64,000 nt of DNA from Terriglobia bacterium (lineage in GTDB: Bacteria; Acidobacteriota; Terriglobia; Bryobacterales; Bryobacteraceae), in NCBI GenBank assembly GCA_020073145.1, contig JAIQFS010000003.1, positions 1 through 64,000 of the forward strand, read 5' to 3'. The notes beneath the pieces were generated by a model. The model was not told the DNA's origin. It ran no database searches and saw only the letters and a program-made list of their open reading frames with translations. Numbering within the stretch: the stretch's first letter is position 1; the number at the start of each line of letters is the position of its first letter. The translations under genes were made by a program, and so were the position numbers. Positions 25,753 through 34,130 of the stretch are shown here, piece by piece.

Positions 25753-26439
25753 TCAGGCGCTGGCGATCTCTTCCAGCACCCGATCCACCTCGTCGGCGGG
25801 ACTGGCGGCGCGGGTGATTTGCCGTCCCATCACCACGTAGTCTGCGCCATCGCGAATGGCCTCGGCCGGGGTGGCGACGCGCTTCTGATCTGCTTGGGCG
25901 GCTCCGGGGGAGCGCACGCCGGGGGTGACCAAGATGGCGCCGGGACCGGCGATGCGGCGGATGCGGGCAGCATCCAGCGGCGAGGCCACGATTCCCTCCA
26001 CGCCGGCCGCCAGGGCCTTGCGGACGCGCAGGTCGACGAGATCGGACACTTCACTGGGGTAGCCCAGATCGGCGATGTCCTGGCGGTCGAAGCTGGTCAG
26101 AACGGTGACAGCTAGCAGCTTGAGGCTGGCTGCGCCCCGGCCCTCGACAGCGGCGCGCATCACGGCATCGCTTCCGTGCACGGTGAGGAACTGGAGCCCG
26201 GCGCGGGCCACCTGGCAGACGGCCCGCCGCACGGTTTCGGGGATGTCGTAGAACTTCATGTCGAGGAAGACGTCTTTGCCCTGGGCACGCAGTTCCCGCG
26301 CAAAGGCCATGCCGGCGGCGGCGTAGAGTTCCATGCCGACTTTATAGAAGCTGACGCGGTCGCCCAGACGCGCGATCAGCGCGGAGGCTTCGGCGGGTGA
26401 CTCGAAGTCAAGAGCGACGATGATGGGGTTTCGATTCAT
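25753..26439 (-). CDS. pyrF: Orotidine 5'-phosphate decarboxylase
   Basis: A 228-residue enzyme converting OMP to UMP in the last step of de novo pyrimidine synthesis. The catalytic Asp-Lys-x-x-Asp cluster is seen as FLDMKFYDIPE (Asp60, Lys62, Asp65), together with VALDF at Asp11 and YKVG at Lys33. The phosphate-gripper segments TPGVR and GADYVVMGRQI are present. The length is normal for the bacterial type. Its ATG overlaps the TGA of selD (ATGA), so it is co-translated with a selenium gene, an unusual partnership. Confidence 0.96.
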   Translation of the reverse strand: MNRNPIIVALDFESPAEASALIARLGDRVSFYKVGMELYAAAGMAFARELRAQGKDVFLDMKFYDIPETVRRAVCQVARAGLQFLTVHGSDAVMRAAVEGRGAASLKLLAVTVLTSFDRQDIADLGYPSEVSDLVDLRVRKALAAGVEGIVASPLDAARIRRIAGPGAILVTPGVRSPGAAQADQKRVATPAEAIRDGADYVVMGRQITRAASPADEVDRVLEEIASA

Positions 26440-27470
26440 AGGAGTTGGATGGGCTTTGCGCCGCGCGCGAGTACGCGGCCGATGCGGTAGGCGGCGTCGA
26501 AGGTGCGCTCGAGCAGGGCGGCGTCGGTTTCCGGAAGTGCGATCAGCAGACCGCCAGAAGTTTGGGGATCATAGAGCAGGTTTTCGATTTCCGGCGGCAA
26601 CTCGCGAAGGGCGCTCACCACGCAGGAGGCGAAGTCGCGGTTGTTGGCGAGGCCGCCGGGCAGAGCGCCCTGGCGGGCATAATCCAGCGCGCCGGGGAGC
26701 CATCGGAGGCGATCGACTTCGATTTCCAGGGTCACGCTGCTGGCCAGCGCGATTTCGCGAGCATGCCCGATCAGGCCAAAGCCACTGACGTCGGTGCAGC
26801 CGTGGACGTCGAACCGCAGCATGGCTTCGCACGCCGCGCGGTTGAGGGTGAGCATGGAGCGGATGGCCTCGTCCACGTGGGCATCGGAAGCGAGGCCGCG
26901 TTTGAGAGCGGTGGCAATGACGCCGGTACCCAGGCGCTTGGTGAACACCAGAGCGTCGCCGGGCCGCGCGCCGGCGTTGGGTTTGACGCGGCCCGGATGG
27001 ACGGTGCCAGTAACCGCGTAGCCAAACTTGATTTCTTCGTCGGCGACGCTATGGCCGCCCAGCACGGAGCAGGCAGCTTCGTGCATTTTCTCCGCACCGC
27101 CCCGGAGGATCTGTTCGAGATCGTTCAGATCGCCGTTGGCGGGGTAGGCGACGATGGATAACGCCGAAATCGGGCGGCCGCCCATGGCGTAGACGTCGCT
27201 GAGCGCGTTGGCGGCGGCGATGGCGCCGAAGGTATACGGATCGTCCACGATGGGGGTGAAGAAATCGACCGTTTGCACCAGGGCGAGCTCCGCCGTCAGC
27301 TTGTACACGCCAGCATCGTCGGCAGTGTCAAACCCGATCAACACACGTTCATCGGGCCAGCGGGGCACCGTGGCCAAGACTTGGTCCAACAACTTTGGAC
27401 TCAGCTTGGACGCTCAACCCGCGGCCTTCACGTGGGCGGTCAGTTTCTTCACTTGTGTGGCGTCCTTCAT
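26436..27470 (-). CDS. selD: Selenide, water dikinase (selenophosphate synthetase) with selenocysteine
   Basis: The gene makes selenophosphate from selenide and ATP. Simple translation gives a 318-residue ORF from 27392, but the real start is ATG 27470 (AGGAAGGAG upstream) and codon 19 is an in-frame TGA (27416-27414). Residues 9-30 then read KLTAHVKAAG-Sec-ASKLSPKLLD, matching the SelD active-site pattern G-(Cys/Sec)-x-x-K-x-x-P at the expected place. Read-through gives 344 residues. Further motifs: DTADDAGVYK, TVDFFTPIVDDPY, ALSDVYAMGG, GGHSV, TDVSGFGLIGHA and DPQTSGGLL. A SECIS-like hairpin follows the UGA. It overlaps pyrF and is divergent from an HtrA gene 49 bases away. SelB, SelA and tRNA-Sec should be encoded elsewhere. 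Confidence 0.93.
27384..27400 (-). promoter_or_regulatory. Candidate bacterial SECIS hairpin in selD
   Basis: Thirteen bases after the UGA codon, GUCCAA and UUGGAC form a perfect 6-bp stem closed by the 5-base loop AGUUG. The loop lies about 20 bases from the UGA and contains GU, as in known bacterial SECIS elements that recruit SelB. Confidence 0.72.
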
Positions 27471-27519
27471 TCGCGCGCTCCTTCCTATGATACCGGCCGG
27501 GCCGCGCTAGCATAAGGCT

Positions 27520-28959
27520 ATGAAGTTGCTTGGCCTTTTCGTCGCGGGGGCCTGCCTGATCCTGGCCCAACAGCCCGCGGCACCATCAGCACCGGTTCCC
27601 ACGACACAGCCTTCGCCGGCAGCGCCGCCGCGGGCCGATGCTCTGCGCGACGTCAGCACGTCGCTCGAGCGGCTCTCCCGGCGGGTCAGCCGCGCGGTGG
27701 TGCAGATTTTCTCTTCGGGCTACGCCCTGAGCGAGGAGGGCGGAGACGGAACCAATACCGCGGTGGTAACGCGTCAGCGGGCCACCGGGTCGGGCGTGAT
27801 CCTGACGGCGGACGGCTACATCGTCACCAACGGTCATGTGGTTTCCAACGCGCGGCAGGTGCGCGTGCGCGTAGCCGCGGAAATGGCCGGGCGGTCCACG
27901 CTGCAGCCGGCCGGGAAGATGCTGAATGCGCGGATCGTGGGGATCGACCGCGACTCCGACCTGGCGGTGCTCAAGATCGAAAAGACCGGCCTGGCGCATC
28001 TGGATCTGGGGGATTCGGACGGATTGCGGCAGGGCCAGCTGGTGATGGCGTTCGGAAACCCGCTGGGGCTGGAGAACTCGGTGAGCATGGGGGTGGTCAG
28101 CTCGGTGGCGCGGCAGATCAAGCCAGACGACCTCATGATTTACATTCAGACGGACGCGCCGATCAATCCGGGCAACAGCGGAGGCCCCCTGGTGAACGTG
28201 AATGGGCGCGTGATTGGGATTAACACGTTCATCCTGTCCCAGTCCGGAGGCAACGAGGGGCTGGGGTTCGCTATTCCCAGCAACATCGTGAAGAACGTGT
28301 ACGCGCAGATCCGCGCCGAGGGGCACGTACACCGCAGCGAGATCGGCATCTCGGTGGCAACCATCACACCGGCGCTGGCGACCGGACTGCGCCTGCCGCA
28401 GGACTGGGGGGTGGTGGTGAGCGACGTGGAGCCGAACGAATCGGCCGAGGAGGCCGGACTCCAGGCCGGCGACATCATCCTGACTTTGAACGGCAAGACC
28501 ATGGAGAACGCCCGCCAGTTCGAGGTCAACCTGTATCGCTATAAGGTCGGCCAGAAAGTGAGCCTGGAGGTCCAGCGGGGGCCGACCAAGCTGACCTATG
28601 CGGTGGCTGTCGAGGAGCGGGAAGACGACCCTCAGCGGTTCGCCGATATGGTGGATCCGGACAAGAGTCTGATTCCGAAGCTGGGGATCCTGGGGATCGA
28701 ACTCGACGCGAAGATTGTGGAGATGCTACCCGGCCTGCGCAAGAAGTACGGCATCGTGGTGGCGGCGCGTGCGGGTGAATCCGCCTACACGGGCGACGGC
28801 CTGCAACTGGGAGATGTGATCTACTCGGTGAACACGCAGCCGGTGACCAGCGTGGACGCGCTGCGCGCCGCCCTGGATGCGCTGAAGGAAGCCGACGCGC
28901 TCGTGCTGCAGGTGGAGCGGATGGGAAAGCTGCTGTACCTCACGATGACGATGGAGTGA
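27520..28959 (+). CDS. Second HtrA-like serine protease, PDZ domains
   Basis: A 479-residue exported trypsin-like protease. Signal peptide MKLLGLFVAGACLILAQ; triad His106 (NGHVV), Asp147 (SDLAVL) and Ser220 (GNSGGP); PDZ1 about 275-365 (VVVSDVEPNESAEEAGLQAGD) and a more degenerate second PDZ about 390-475 (GIVVAARAGESAYTGDGLQLGD). It lacks the N-terminal anchor and charged loop of the HtrA at 23488, so it may be a soluble periplasmic DegQ/DegS-like enzyme. It shares only 49 bases with the divergent selD gene, where both promoters must lie. Confidence 0.94.
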   Translation: MKLLGLFVAGACLILAQQPAAPSAPVPTTQPSPAAPPRADALRDVSTSLERLSRRVSRAVVQIFSSGYALSEEGGDGTNTAVVTRQRATGSGVILTADGYIVTNGHVVSNARQVRVRVAAEMAGRSTLQPAGKMLNARIVGIDRDSDLAVLKIEKTGLAHLDLGDSDGLRQGQLVMAFGNPLGLENSVSMGVVSSVARQIKPDDLMIYIQTDAPINPGNSGGPLVNVNGRVIGINTFILSQSGGNEGLGFAIPSNIVKNVYAQIRAEGHVHRSEIGISVATITPALATGLRLPQDWGVVVSDVEPNESAEEAGLQAGDIILTLNGKTMENARQFEVNLYRYKVGQKVSLEVQRGPTKLTYAVAVEEREDDPQRFADMVDPDKSLIPKLGILGIELDAKIVEMLPGLRKKYGIVVAARAGESAYTGDGLQLGDVIYSVNTQPVTSVDALRAALDALKEADALVLQVERMGKLLYLTMTME

Positions 28960-29131
28960 CGGGTGGTCTGCCGAAGAGCGTTTGGCTGAGAGGCCAGAGG
29001 TCCGCGATGCGGGGACCCAGCCAGCGGCATCGCGGCCGCAGGGTGCGCGCGGACGCGGCGGTGCGGTCAGCCGAGCCAGTTGGACCTGGCCCGGCAGGCG
29101 ACCGCCGGAGGGCAGTGCCGATCAAAGCGGT
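28960..29131. other. Intergenic stretch without recognised feature
   Basis: Nothing supported on either strand between the protease stop and the end of the pilin gene; short frames here lack protein-like composition. Confidence 0.5.
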
Positions 29132-29311
29132 CTACACCAGCACGGCGCGGGCCACGGTGGAAGCAATTCTCGAGAAAATGTTGTTGATGGTGACGCCAAA
29201 CTGGGGCATGGCGGCTACCGCGGCCGTTGCCACCATGCCGCAGCAGAGAGCGTACTCCACCGTATCCTGACCCCGTGAATCGTTCCAGAAGTCCCTTACG
29301 TAGAGTTTCAT
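29132..29311 (-). CDS. Flp/type IVb pilin-like small protein
   Basis: A 59-residue ORF with the strong ribosome-binding site AAGGAGG about seven bases before its ATG. The sequence has a short charged leader (MKLYVRDFWNDSRG), then QDTVEYAL, matching the G/xxxx-E-Y prepilin processing motif of Flp/TadE-type pilins, then a hydrophobic helix (about residues 21-45) and the tail FSRIASTVARAVLV. If cleaved after Gly14 the mature pilin would be about 45 residues, normal for Flp. No tad secretion genes are in the window, so it depends on machinery elsewhere or is an orphan paralogue. Confidence 0.82.
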   Translation of the reverse strand: MKLYVRDFWNDSRGQDTVEYALCCGMVATAAVAAMPQFGVTINNIFSRIASTVARAVLV

Positions 29312-29427
29312 CCTGGCCTCCTTGGATATTCTCCGAGAGGAATCCCTACGTGGTTGAATTTACCAGCAATGGGGCACTTCCATCTATCGGCAAAACTCCG
29401 CAGTTGCCCGAGCCATTCACACTAGAT

Positions 29428-31734
29428 TCAGGAGGGCATCCGGGCGCCGCCTAAGCCCGGAGACGGCTGGGGCTGCACGCTCCAGGCGCCTTCGGCCACG
29501 GCGCCGCGCCGGTCATAGGAATGGCCGGTGACCAGGCCGAGCACGAACCAGCCGAGCGCCAGAGCTCCCAGCGCAAACAGCGTGTCGCCGAACATGCGCA
29601 TCCAACGCAACTGGTTCATCAGACCGGTCTGGAGAAACTCGGGAGAGCGCGCGTACCAGGTTCCGTACTCGACCGAAGCCCAGGCCTGCATCAGTCCGAT
29701 GGGCAGCATACTGATCACCACCATGAGGGCGAGACCGAGGTTGATGGCCCAGAAGGCGAAGGCCAGCGGCTGGTTTTTCCAGGCCAGGCCCGGCCGGAGC
29801 GCGCGTAGGCAGAACAGCATCAGGCCGAGGCCCAACATGCCATACACGCCGAACAGCGCCGTGTGGCCATGCACGGGAGTGGTATTCAGTCCTTGCATGT
29901 AGTACAGCGCGATGGGCGGGTTGATGAGGAAGCCGAACAAGCCGGCGCCCACGAAATTCCAGAACGCCACCGCGACGAAGAAATAGATGGGCCATTTGTA
30001 CGCGGCCACCCAGAGGTGCTGTTCGCGGGCGCGGGCGAGGCGGATGTTCTCCCAGGCCTCGAACCCGATCAACACCAGCGGCACCACTTCGAGCGCGCTG
30101 AAGACCGCGCCCAGGCCGATGACGATGTCGGGGGTTCCGGAGAAATACAGATGATGGAACGTGCCGATGATCCCTCCGGACAGGAAGACCGCGGTGGAGA
30201 ACATCACGGCGCGGGTGGCGGTGGGCACGGAGAGCAGCTTCAAGCGGGTCAGCAGAAACGCAATCACCACAGTGGCGAAGACCTCAAAAAAGCCTTCCAC
30301 CCACAGGTGCACCACCCACCATCGCCAATACTCCGCCGTGACCAGATTGCTGCGCTGGCCGTACATCAGACCCGCCGCGTAGAACAACGGGATGGCGATG
30401 CTGGAGAGCAGGAACATGAGCAGCAGGGAGTAGTTTCCGTCACGCCGGGTCAAGGCCGGTTTCAGCGCGCGCCACATCAGCCACAGCCAAAACACCAGAC
30501 CGACAAAGAGCAGAATCTGCCAAAAGCGGCCCAGGTCCAGATACTCATAGCCTTGCGTTCCAAACCAGAACCAGAGGTTGCCCAGCTTGTGCTGGATGCT
30601 CAACCACTCGCCGGCCAAGGAGCCGGCGACCACCAGCAGCAGCGCGCCAAACAGGAGGTTGACCCCGAGGCGCTGGCCTTTGGGTTCGACGCCGGAGACC
30701 GCCGGGGCGACATAGAGCCCAGTGGCGAGCCAGGAAGTGGCGATCCAGAACAGCCCCATCTGCAGGTGCCAGGTGCGCGTCACGCTGTATGGCAGAATGC
30801 GGTCCAAGGGAATACCGTAGAAGCCGGAGCCCTCCACGCCGTAATGCGCGGTGATGGCGCCCAGCCCCACCTGCACGACCCACAAGGCCGCGACCACGAA
30901 GAAGAACTTCACGGTGGCCCGCTGCGACGGAGTCGGCCTCAGCCCGAAGAGGGGGTCGCTGGCGGGGAGAAGCTCGTCCGCCACCGATCGGGGCTGGGAG
31001 GCGAAGTACCAGACCATGCCGCCAATGCCGGCGAGCAGCAGCACGAAGCTGACGACGCTCCAGACGATGGCCTGGCCGGTGGGTTGATTGCCAATCAGCG
31101 GTTCGTGCGGCCAATTCTGGGTGTAGGTGACCGGGGTCCCGGGGCGATTGGTGGAGGCCGCCCAAGCCGTCCACCAGAAGAACGAACTCATCTGGCGGAG
31201 CTGGGTGGGGTCGCTGAGCGCGCCGGCCGGAATGGCGTAGGCGTTGCGGCCGCGGCTGAAGATATCGGAGTAGTAGCGGGTCAGGTTGTCGAAGGCGGCG
31301 GCGCGTACGGAGTCGATCGTGATGCGGCCGGTGGCGGGATCGTAGGTATTCCGCCGCATGATGCCTTGCAGCCGCGCTTGCAAGGCAGCCTGCTGCTCCG
31401 GACCGAGGGCCGCGTAGTTGGCCGCCCCGGCATCGGCGGCCCAGCGGTCGAGGATGAAGGTGCATTCGCGGTGCAGCCAGTCGGCCGTCCAATCCGGAGC
31501 GACATAGGAGCCGTGCCCCCAGATGGTGCCGACTTCCTGGCCGCCGATGGACTGCCAGGCACCCTGGCCGTCCTGGATGGAAGGGCCGTCAAATACGACG
31601 CGGCCATCCGGGGTGACCACCTGCGAGGGAATCGGCGGAGCGCTTCTCAGGATTTGAACTCCCACTCCTCCGAGAACTGCGAACGAGACAACCACCACCA
31701 GGCCCAAGGCAATCCACAGTCTCTTATAAGCCAT
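29428..31734 (-). CDS. norZ: Quinol-dependent nitric oxide reductase
   Basis: A 768-residue single-subunit qNOR (NorB with fused N-terminal extension). Residues ~1-220 carry one membrane helix and a periplasmic cytochrome-c-like fold without CxxCH (GGQEVGTIWGHGSY), which is normal for qNOR; then about twelve more helices with haem/FeB ligands in HLQMGLFWIATSWL, WWVVHLWVEGFFEV, GTFHHLYFSG and TPVHGHTALFG. It reduces 2 NO to N2O with electrons from the quinol pool in the inner membrane, for detoxification or denitrification. ATG 31734 is preferred over a GTG two codons upstream because GAGGG precedes it. It is the last gene of an apparent four-gene unit with NnrS, a CuA protein and a SnoaL-like protein. 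Confidence 0.94.
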   Translation of the reverse strand: MAYKRLWIALGLVVVVSFAVLGGVGVQILRSAPPIPSQVVTPDGRVVFDGPSIQDGQGAWQSIGGQEVGTIWGHGSYVAPDWTADWLHRECTFILDRWAADAGAANYAALGPEQQAALQARLQGIMRRNTYDPATGRITIDSVRAAAFDNLTRYYSDIFSRGRNAYAIPAGALSDPTQLRQMSSFFWWTAWAASTNRPGTPVTYTQNWPHEPLIGNQPTGQAIVWSVVSFVLLLAGIGGMVWYFASQPRSVADELLPASDPLFGLRPTPSQRATVKFFFVVAALWVVQVGLGAITAHYGVEGSGFYGIPLDRILPYSVTRTWHLQMGLFWIATSWLATGLYVAPAVSGVEPKGQRLGVNLLFGALLLVVAGSLAGEWLSIQHKLGNLWFWFGTQGYEYLDLGRFWQILLFVGLVFWLWLMWRALKPALTRRDGNYSLLLMFLLSSIAIPLFYAAGLMYGQRSNLVTAEYWRWWVVHLWVEGFFEVFATVVIAFLLTRLKLLSVPTATRAVMFSTAVFLSGGIIGTFHHLYFSGTPDIVIGLGAVFSALEVVPLVLIGFEAWENIRLARAREQHLWVAAYKWPIYFFVAVAFWNFVGAGLFGFLINPPIALYYMQGLNTTPVHGHTALFGVYGMLGLGLMLFCLRALRPGLAWKNQPLAFAFWAINLGLALMVVISMLPIGLMQAWASVEYGTWYARSPEFLQTGLMNQLRWMRMFGDTLFALGALALGWFVLGLVTGHSYDRRGAVAEGAWSVQPQPSPGLGGARMPS

Positions 31735-31754
31735 GCGCACCCTCGTGTCTCATT

Positions 31755-33083
31755 CTATGAGAGGGAGGGCCGGCGCCGGTGGAAGGACACGAGCACGTTC
31801 CCGGCAAAGAGCGTGACCGCGGTCATTTCGGTGAGCGCGGAAACCGGCAGCCATCGCCACGCAGCCTGCGCGATCCCTTGATAAGCCAAGATTTCAGAGC
31901 TGACGCGAAGCAGACATCCGGCTGCGAGCAGCACCAGCGCCAGAGCCATGAGCTTGGTGCTGAACAGCACATGCATCCCCGAAAAGGCGGGCAGCACGCG
32001 CTGACCGATACCAAACACCATCAAGGCCAGAAAACCAACGGTCAAGGCGTGGCGCGAGGCTCCCCAAATGCCGCTAGGGTCCGGCGCCAGCGCGGCCCAG
32101 ATACCGAGGGCAGCCGCGACCACGCCCCAGACATAAGCGACGCGGATGAAGACCGGAAAGAGTGAACTGACGCCCCGGACCTTGGCGGGTTGCCGCGGCT
32201 TCTCCACAATTCCGAGCGCAAAAACGGCCGCCAGCATTCCCGCCAGCAGCAGACTCACCGCCGCAACCATCCAGCCCGCCAGCGCCGCGAGGACGCCAGC
32301 CGAATTGAGGGCGAGCGCGCATAACAGGACGCCGCCGCGCACCGGACGCAAGCCCAGAAAGACTGAAAGCCATTTGGCGCTAAAGCCCCACACGAAAGGC
32401 ACCAGAAAGCCCCAGGTTTGCAGCACCAGGAAGCGCTGGTCGAAGGCGGAAGGCAGGTCGGGAGAAGAACCGCGGAACGCGAGAAACGATGCGGCTCCGA
32501 GGTTGACAACCAGGGTGAGCAGCAGGCCGGCGGAAGCCGCGATCACCACCCACACCCAGGGTTCCACGGCGGGTTTGCCGGAGTCCTGCGGACGGTGGCC
32601 GGAGACGCAGCGCAAGAAAATCAAGAAAGCCGCCAGTTCCAGCGCGGCGGAGACCGGGAGCGCGATCCTCCACTGCCAGCCCCACACGCCGGTGAACCAG
32701 CGAAGGGCCACACCCGTGGTCCACAACCCCCATGCCGTCCATCCGGCCCCAAGAGCGAACGGATCCAAGCGGCGCAGCTTGGGGATCGAGTAGAAGCCGA
32801 TACCGAGGATGAAGGTTCCGATCCACCCGAAGATTTGCGCGTGGCCGTGAGCTTGGATCCACGCCGGAGAAACCGAATCGGCCGCCTGGCGGCTGCTGAT
32901 GGCCAGCAGGTTCCAGACGCCCAGGAAGGTTCCGGGCAGGAGCATGAAGATGAGGCCGGCGGTGATGTAGGTGATCAACAGGCGCGACAGGCGGCTCTCG
33001 CGGGCCGCCACCAGGCTGTAGATCTCTTCGGGCGCGAGCCGACGGCCCGCGCGAGTCTCGATGCGCGTCAGGGGTTGGGACAC
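31755..33083 (-). CDS. nnrS: NnrS-family membrane protein
   Basis: A 442-residue protein with about twelve transmembrane segments. The conserved NnrS features visible are WIQAHGHAQIFGWIGTFILG near the second helix, the RHALTVGFLALMVFGIGQR segment and several intramembrane histidines. NnrS proteins are haem/copper-containing membrane proteins that protect against nitric oxide and accompany denitrification genes. It starts 58 bases after the CuA gene and ends 20 bases before norZ, so co-transcription is very likely. Its exact biochemical role is not settled. Confidence 0.88.
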   Translation of the reverse strand: MSQPLTRIETRAGRRLAPEEIYSLVAARESRLSRLLITYITAGLIFMLLPGTFLGVWNLLAISSRQAADSVSPAWIQAHGHAQIFGWIGTFILGIGFYSIPKLRRLDPFALGAGWTAWGLWTTGVALRWFTGVWGWQWRIALPVSAALELAAFLIFLRCVSGHRPQDSGKPAVEPWVWVVIAASAGLLLTLVVNLGAASFLAFRGSSPDLPSAFDQRFLVLQTWGFLVPFVWGFSAKWLSVFLGLRPVRGGVLLCALALNSAGVLAALAGWMVAAVSLLLAGMLAAVFALGIVEKPRQPAKVRGVSSLFPVFIRVAYVWGVVAAALGIWAALAPDPSGIWGASRHALTVGFLALMVFGIGQRVLPAFSGMHVLFSTKLMALALVLLAAGCLLRVSSEILAYQGIAQAAWRWLPVSALTEMTAVTLFAGNVLVSFHRRRPSLS

Positions 33084-33141
33084 AGTGGACGGCCTCCCTA
33101 GAGACCCAGGCTACCGCCCCAGGGACGAGGCGCCTATGACT

Positions 33142-33513
33142 TTAGTCACCGGCGACGATTACTTGGCCCTTCATTTTCTTGTGTCCGAGTCCGCAGAAGT
33201 GGGAGCACTCAAACGGGTAGGTCCCGGGCTGGCCGGCGATGAACTCCACGGTGATGGTTTCACCCTTCTCCACCTTCCGGTCGATGTGCATGGCTTCCAG
33301 CTTGATGCCATGGGTGTGGTCCAGCGAGGTGATGATCAGCTTGACGCGATCCCCCACCTTGACGCGGACGGTGTCCGGAGCGAACTCATATTTCTTCGCC
33401 GTCATGCGGATTTCGGTGACGGGGCCGCTCGCGGAGGGCGTGTCCTGGGCCAAGATGAGGCAAGCCGCAACGATGGCCAGTAGCCCGGCGAGAGACACTC
33501 TCCACAGCTGCAT
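33142..33513 (-). CDS. Exported CuA-type cupredoxin (COX II-like)
   Basis: A 123-residue small copper protein: signal peptide or anchor about 1-22, then a cupredoxin fold with His68 (DHTHGI) and the CuA loop Cys103-Ser-His-Phe-Cys107-x3-His111-x2-Met114. This is the binuclear-copper ligand set of cytochrome oxidase subunit II and nitrous-oxide reductase. The membrane hairpin of true COX II is absent. Sitting upstream of NnrS and qNOR, it may pass electrons to or from the NO-reducing system or handle copper for it. GGGGGAG lies before the ATG. Confidence 0.88.
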   Translation of the reverse strand: MQLWRVSLAGLLAIVAACLILAQDTPSASGPVTEIRMTAKKYEFAPDTVRVKVGDRVKLIITSLDHTHGIKLEAMHIDRKVEKGETITVEFIAGQPGTYPFECSHFCGLGHKKMKGQVIVAGD

Positions 33514-33585
33514 CCTTTTCTCCCCCTAGAGAACATCCTAGGACACTGGGAAGGAAAGGAATGTGAAATTTCGGACTGACGGCGT

Positions 33586-34053
33586 TTACACGGCCGCGAG
33601 TGGCGAAGGTGTTTCCTGCGATGGATCCAACTGCAGGGGGTCGGGGATCGGCGGCTTGTCGGTGTTTTGGGAGGCAACAAACCGCCACCCTTCCGGCCGG
33701 CGCTGAATTACATGGGTGAAGACACCGTGGCGCTCGCCGTTCTGCGTGGGATGTCCGGGCATTCCGGGATCTCCCGTCATATGCCACCACATGACCGCCA
33801 CCGCCACATCGGGTGTAAGGAAGCGAACGGAGTGGCGCTCGATGTGGATTTGGGTGTTTTTGAAGCGGCCGGCGTGGAGCCAGTCGATCTCCGCCAGCAA
33901 CTCGACGCGGCCTTTCCGGTGCATCCCCAGCACATTGACAAAACTGCAGTCCTCGGCCCACGCAGCTACATATGCCTTGGTGTCGTGCCGATTCCAGGCC
34001 TCCGCCATCGCCCGGATCGCGGCCTCGATTTCCTCAACCGCCGATAAGCTCAT
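33586..34053 (-). CDS. SgcJ/EcaC-type SnoaL-like protein
   Basis: A 155-residue NTF2/SnoaL-like protein matching the SgcJ/EcaC group (start EEIEAAIRAMAEAWNRHD, then YVAAWAEDCSFVNVLG, and near the end F-HVIQRRPEGWRFVASQNT). These alpha+beta barrel proteins are small enzymes or binding proteins of varied role. ATG 34053 begins the conserved helix; an alternative ATG at 34083 lies inside operator 1. It is divergent from the TetR gene and 72 bases upstream of the CuA gene, so it may head the NO operon. Confidence 0.82.
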   Translation of the reverse strand: MSLSAVEEIEAAIRAMAEAWNRHDTKAYVAAWAEDCSFVNVLGMHRKGRVELLAEIDWLHAGRFKNTQIHIERHSVRFLTPDVAVAVMWWHMTGDPGMPGHPTQNGERHGVFTHVIQRRPEGWRFVASQNTDKPPIPDPLQLDPSQETPSPLAAV

Positions 34054-34076
34054 AATCCCGTCCGTTTCTGGTAAAC

Positions 34077-34091
34077 TTGACATCGTGTCAA
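34077..34091. promoter_or_regulatory. Candidate TetR operator 1
   Basis: TTGACATCGTGTCAA is a 15-base palindrome (6-bp arms, 3-base centre). Its left arm doubles as a plus-strand -35 hexamer with CAGAAT 17 bases further on. Confidence 0.7.
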
Positions 34092-34115
34092 GTACAGTCC
34101 AGAATAGACCGGAGA

Positions 34116-34130
34116 TTGACACCGTGTCAA
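34116..34130. promoter_or_regulatory. Candidate TetR operator 2
   Basis: TTGACACCGTGTCAA repeats operator 1 with one centre base changed, 39 bases away. Its right arm is a minus-strand TTGACA, and the palindrome contains the GTG start codon of the TetR gene (34124-34126). Confidence 0.7.

Noticed and set aside
29863-31881. A 672-codon open frame on the plus strand opposite norZ
   Set aside because: Composition is biased (Gly, Gln, Asp, Glu, Pro) and all conserved residues lie in the minus-strand qNOR frame.
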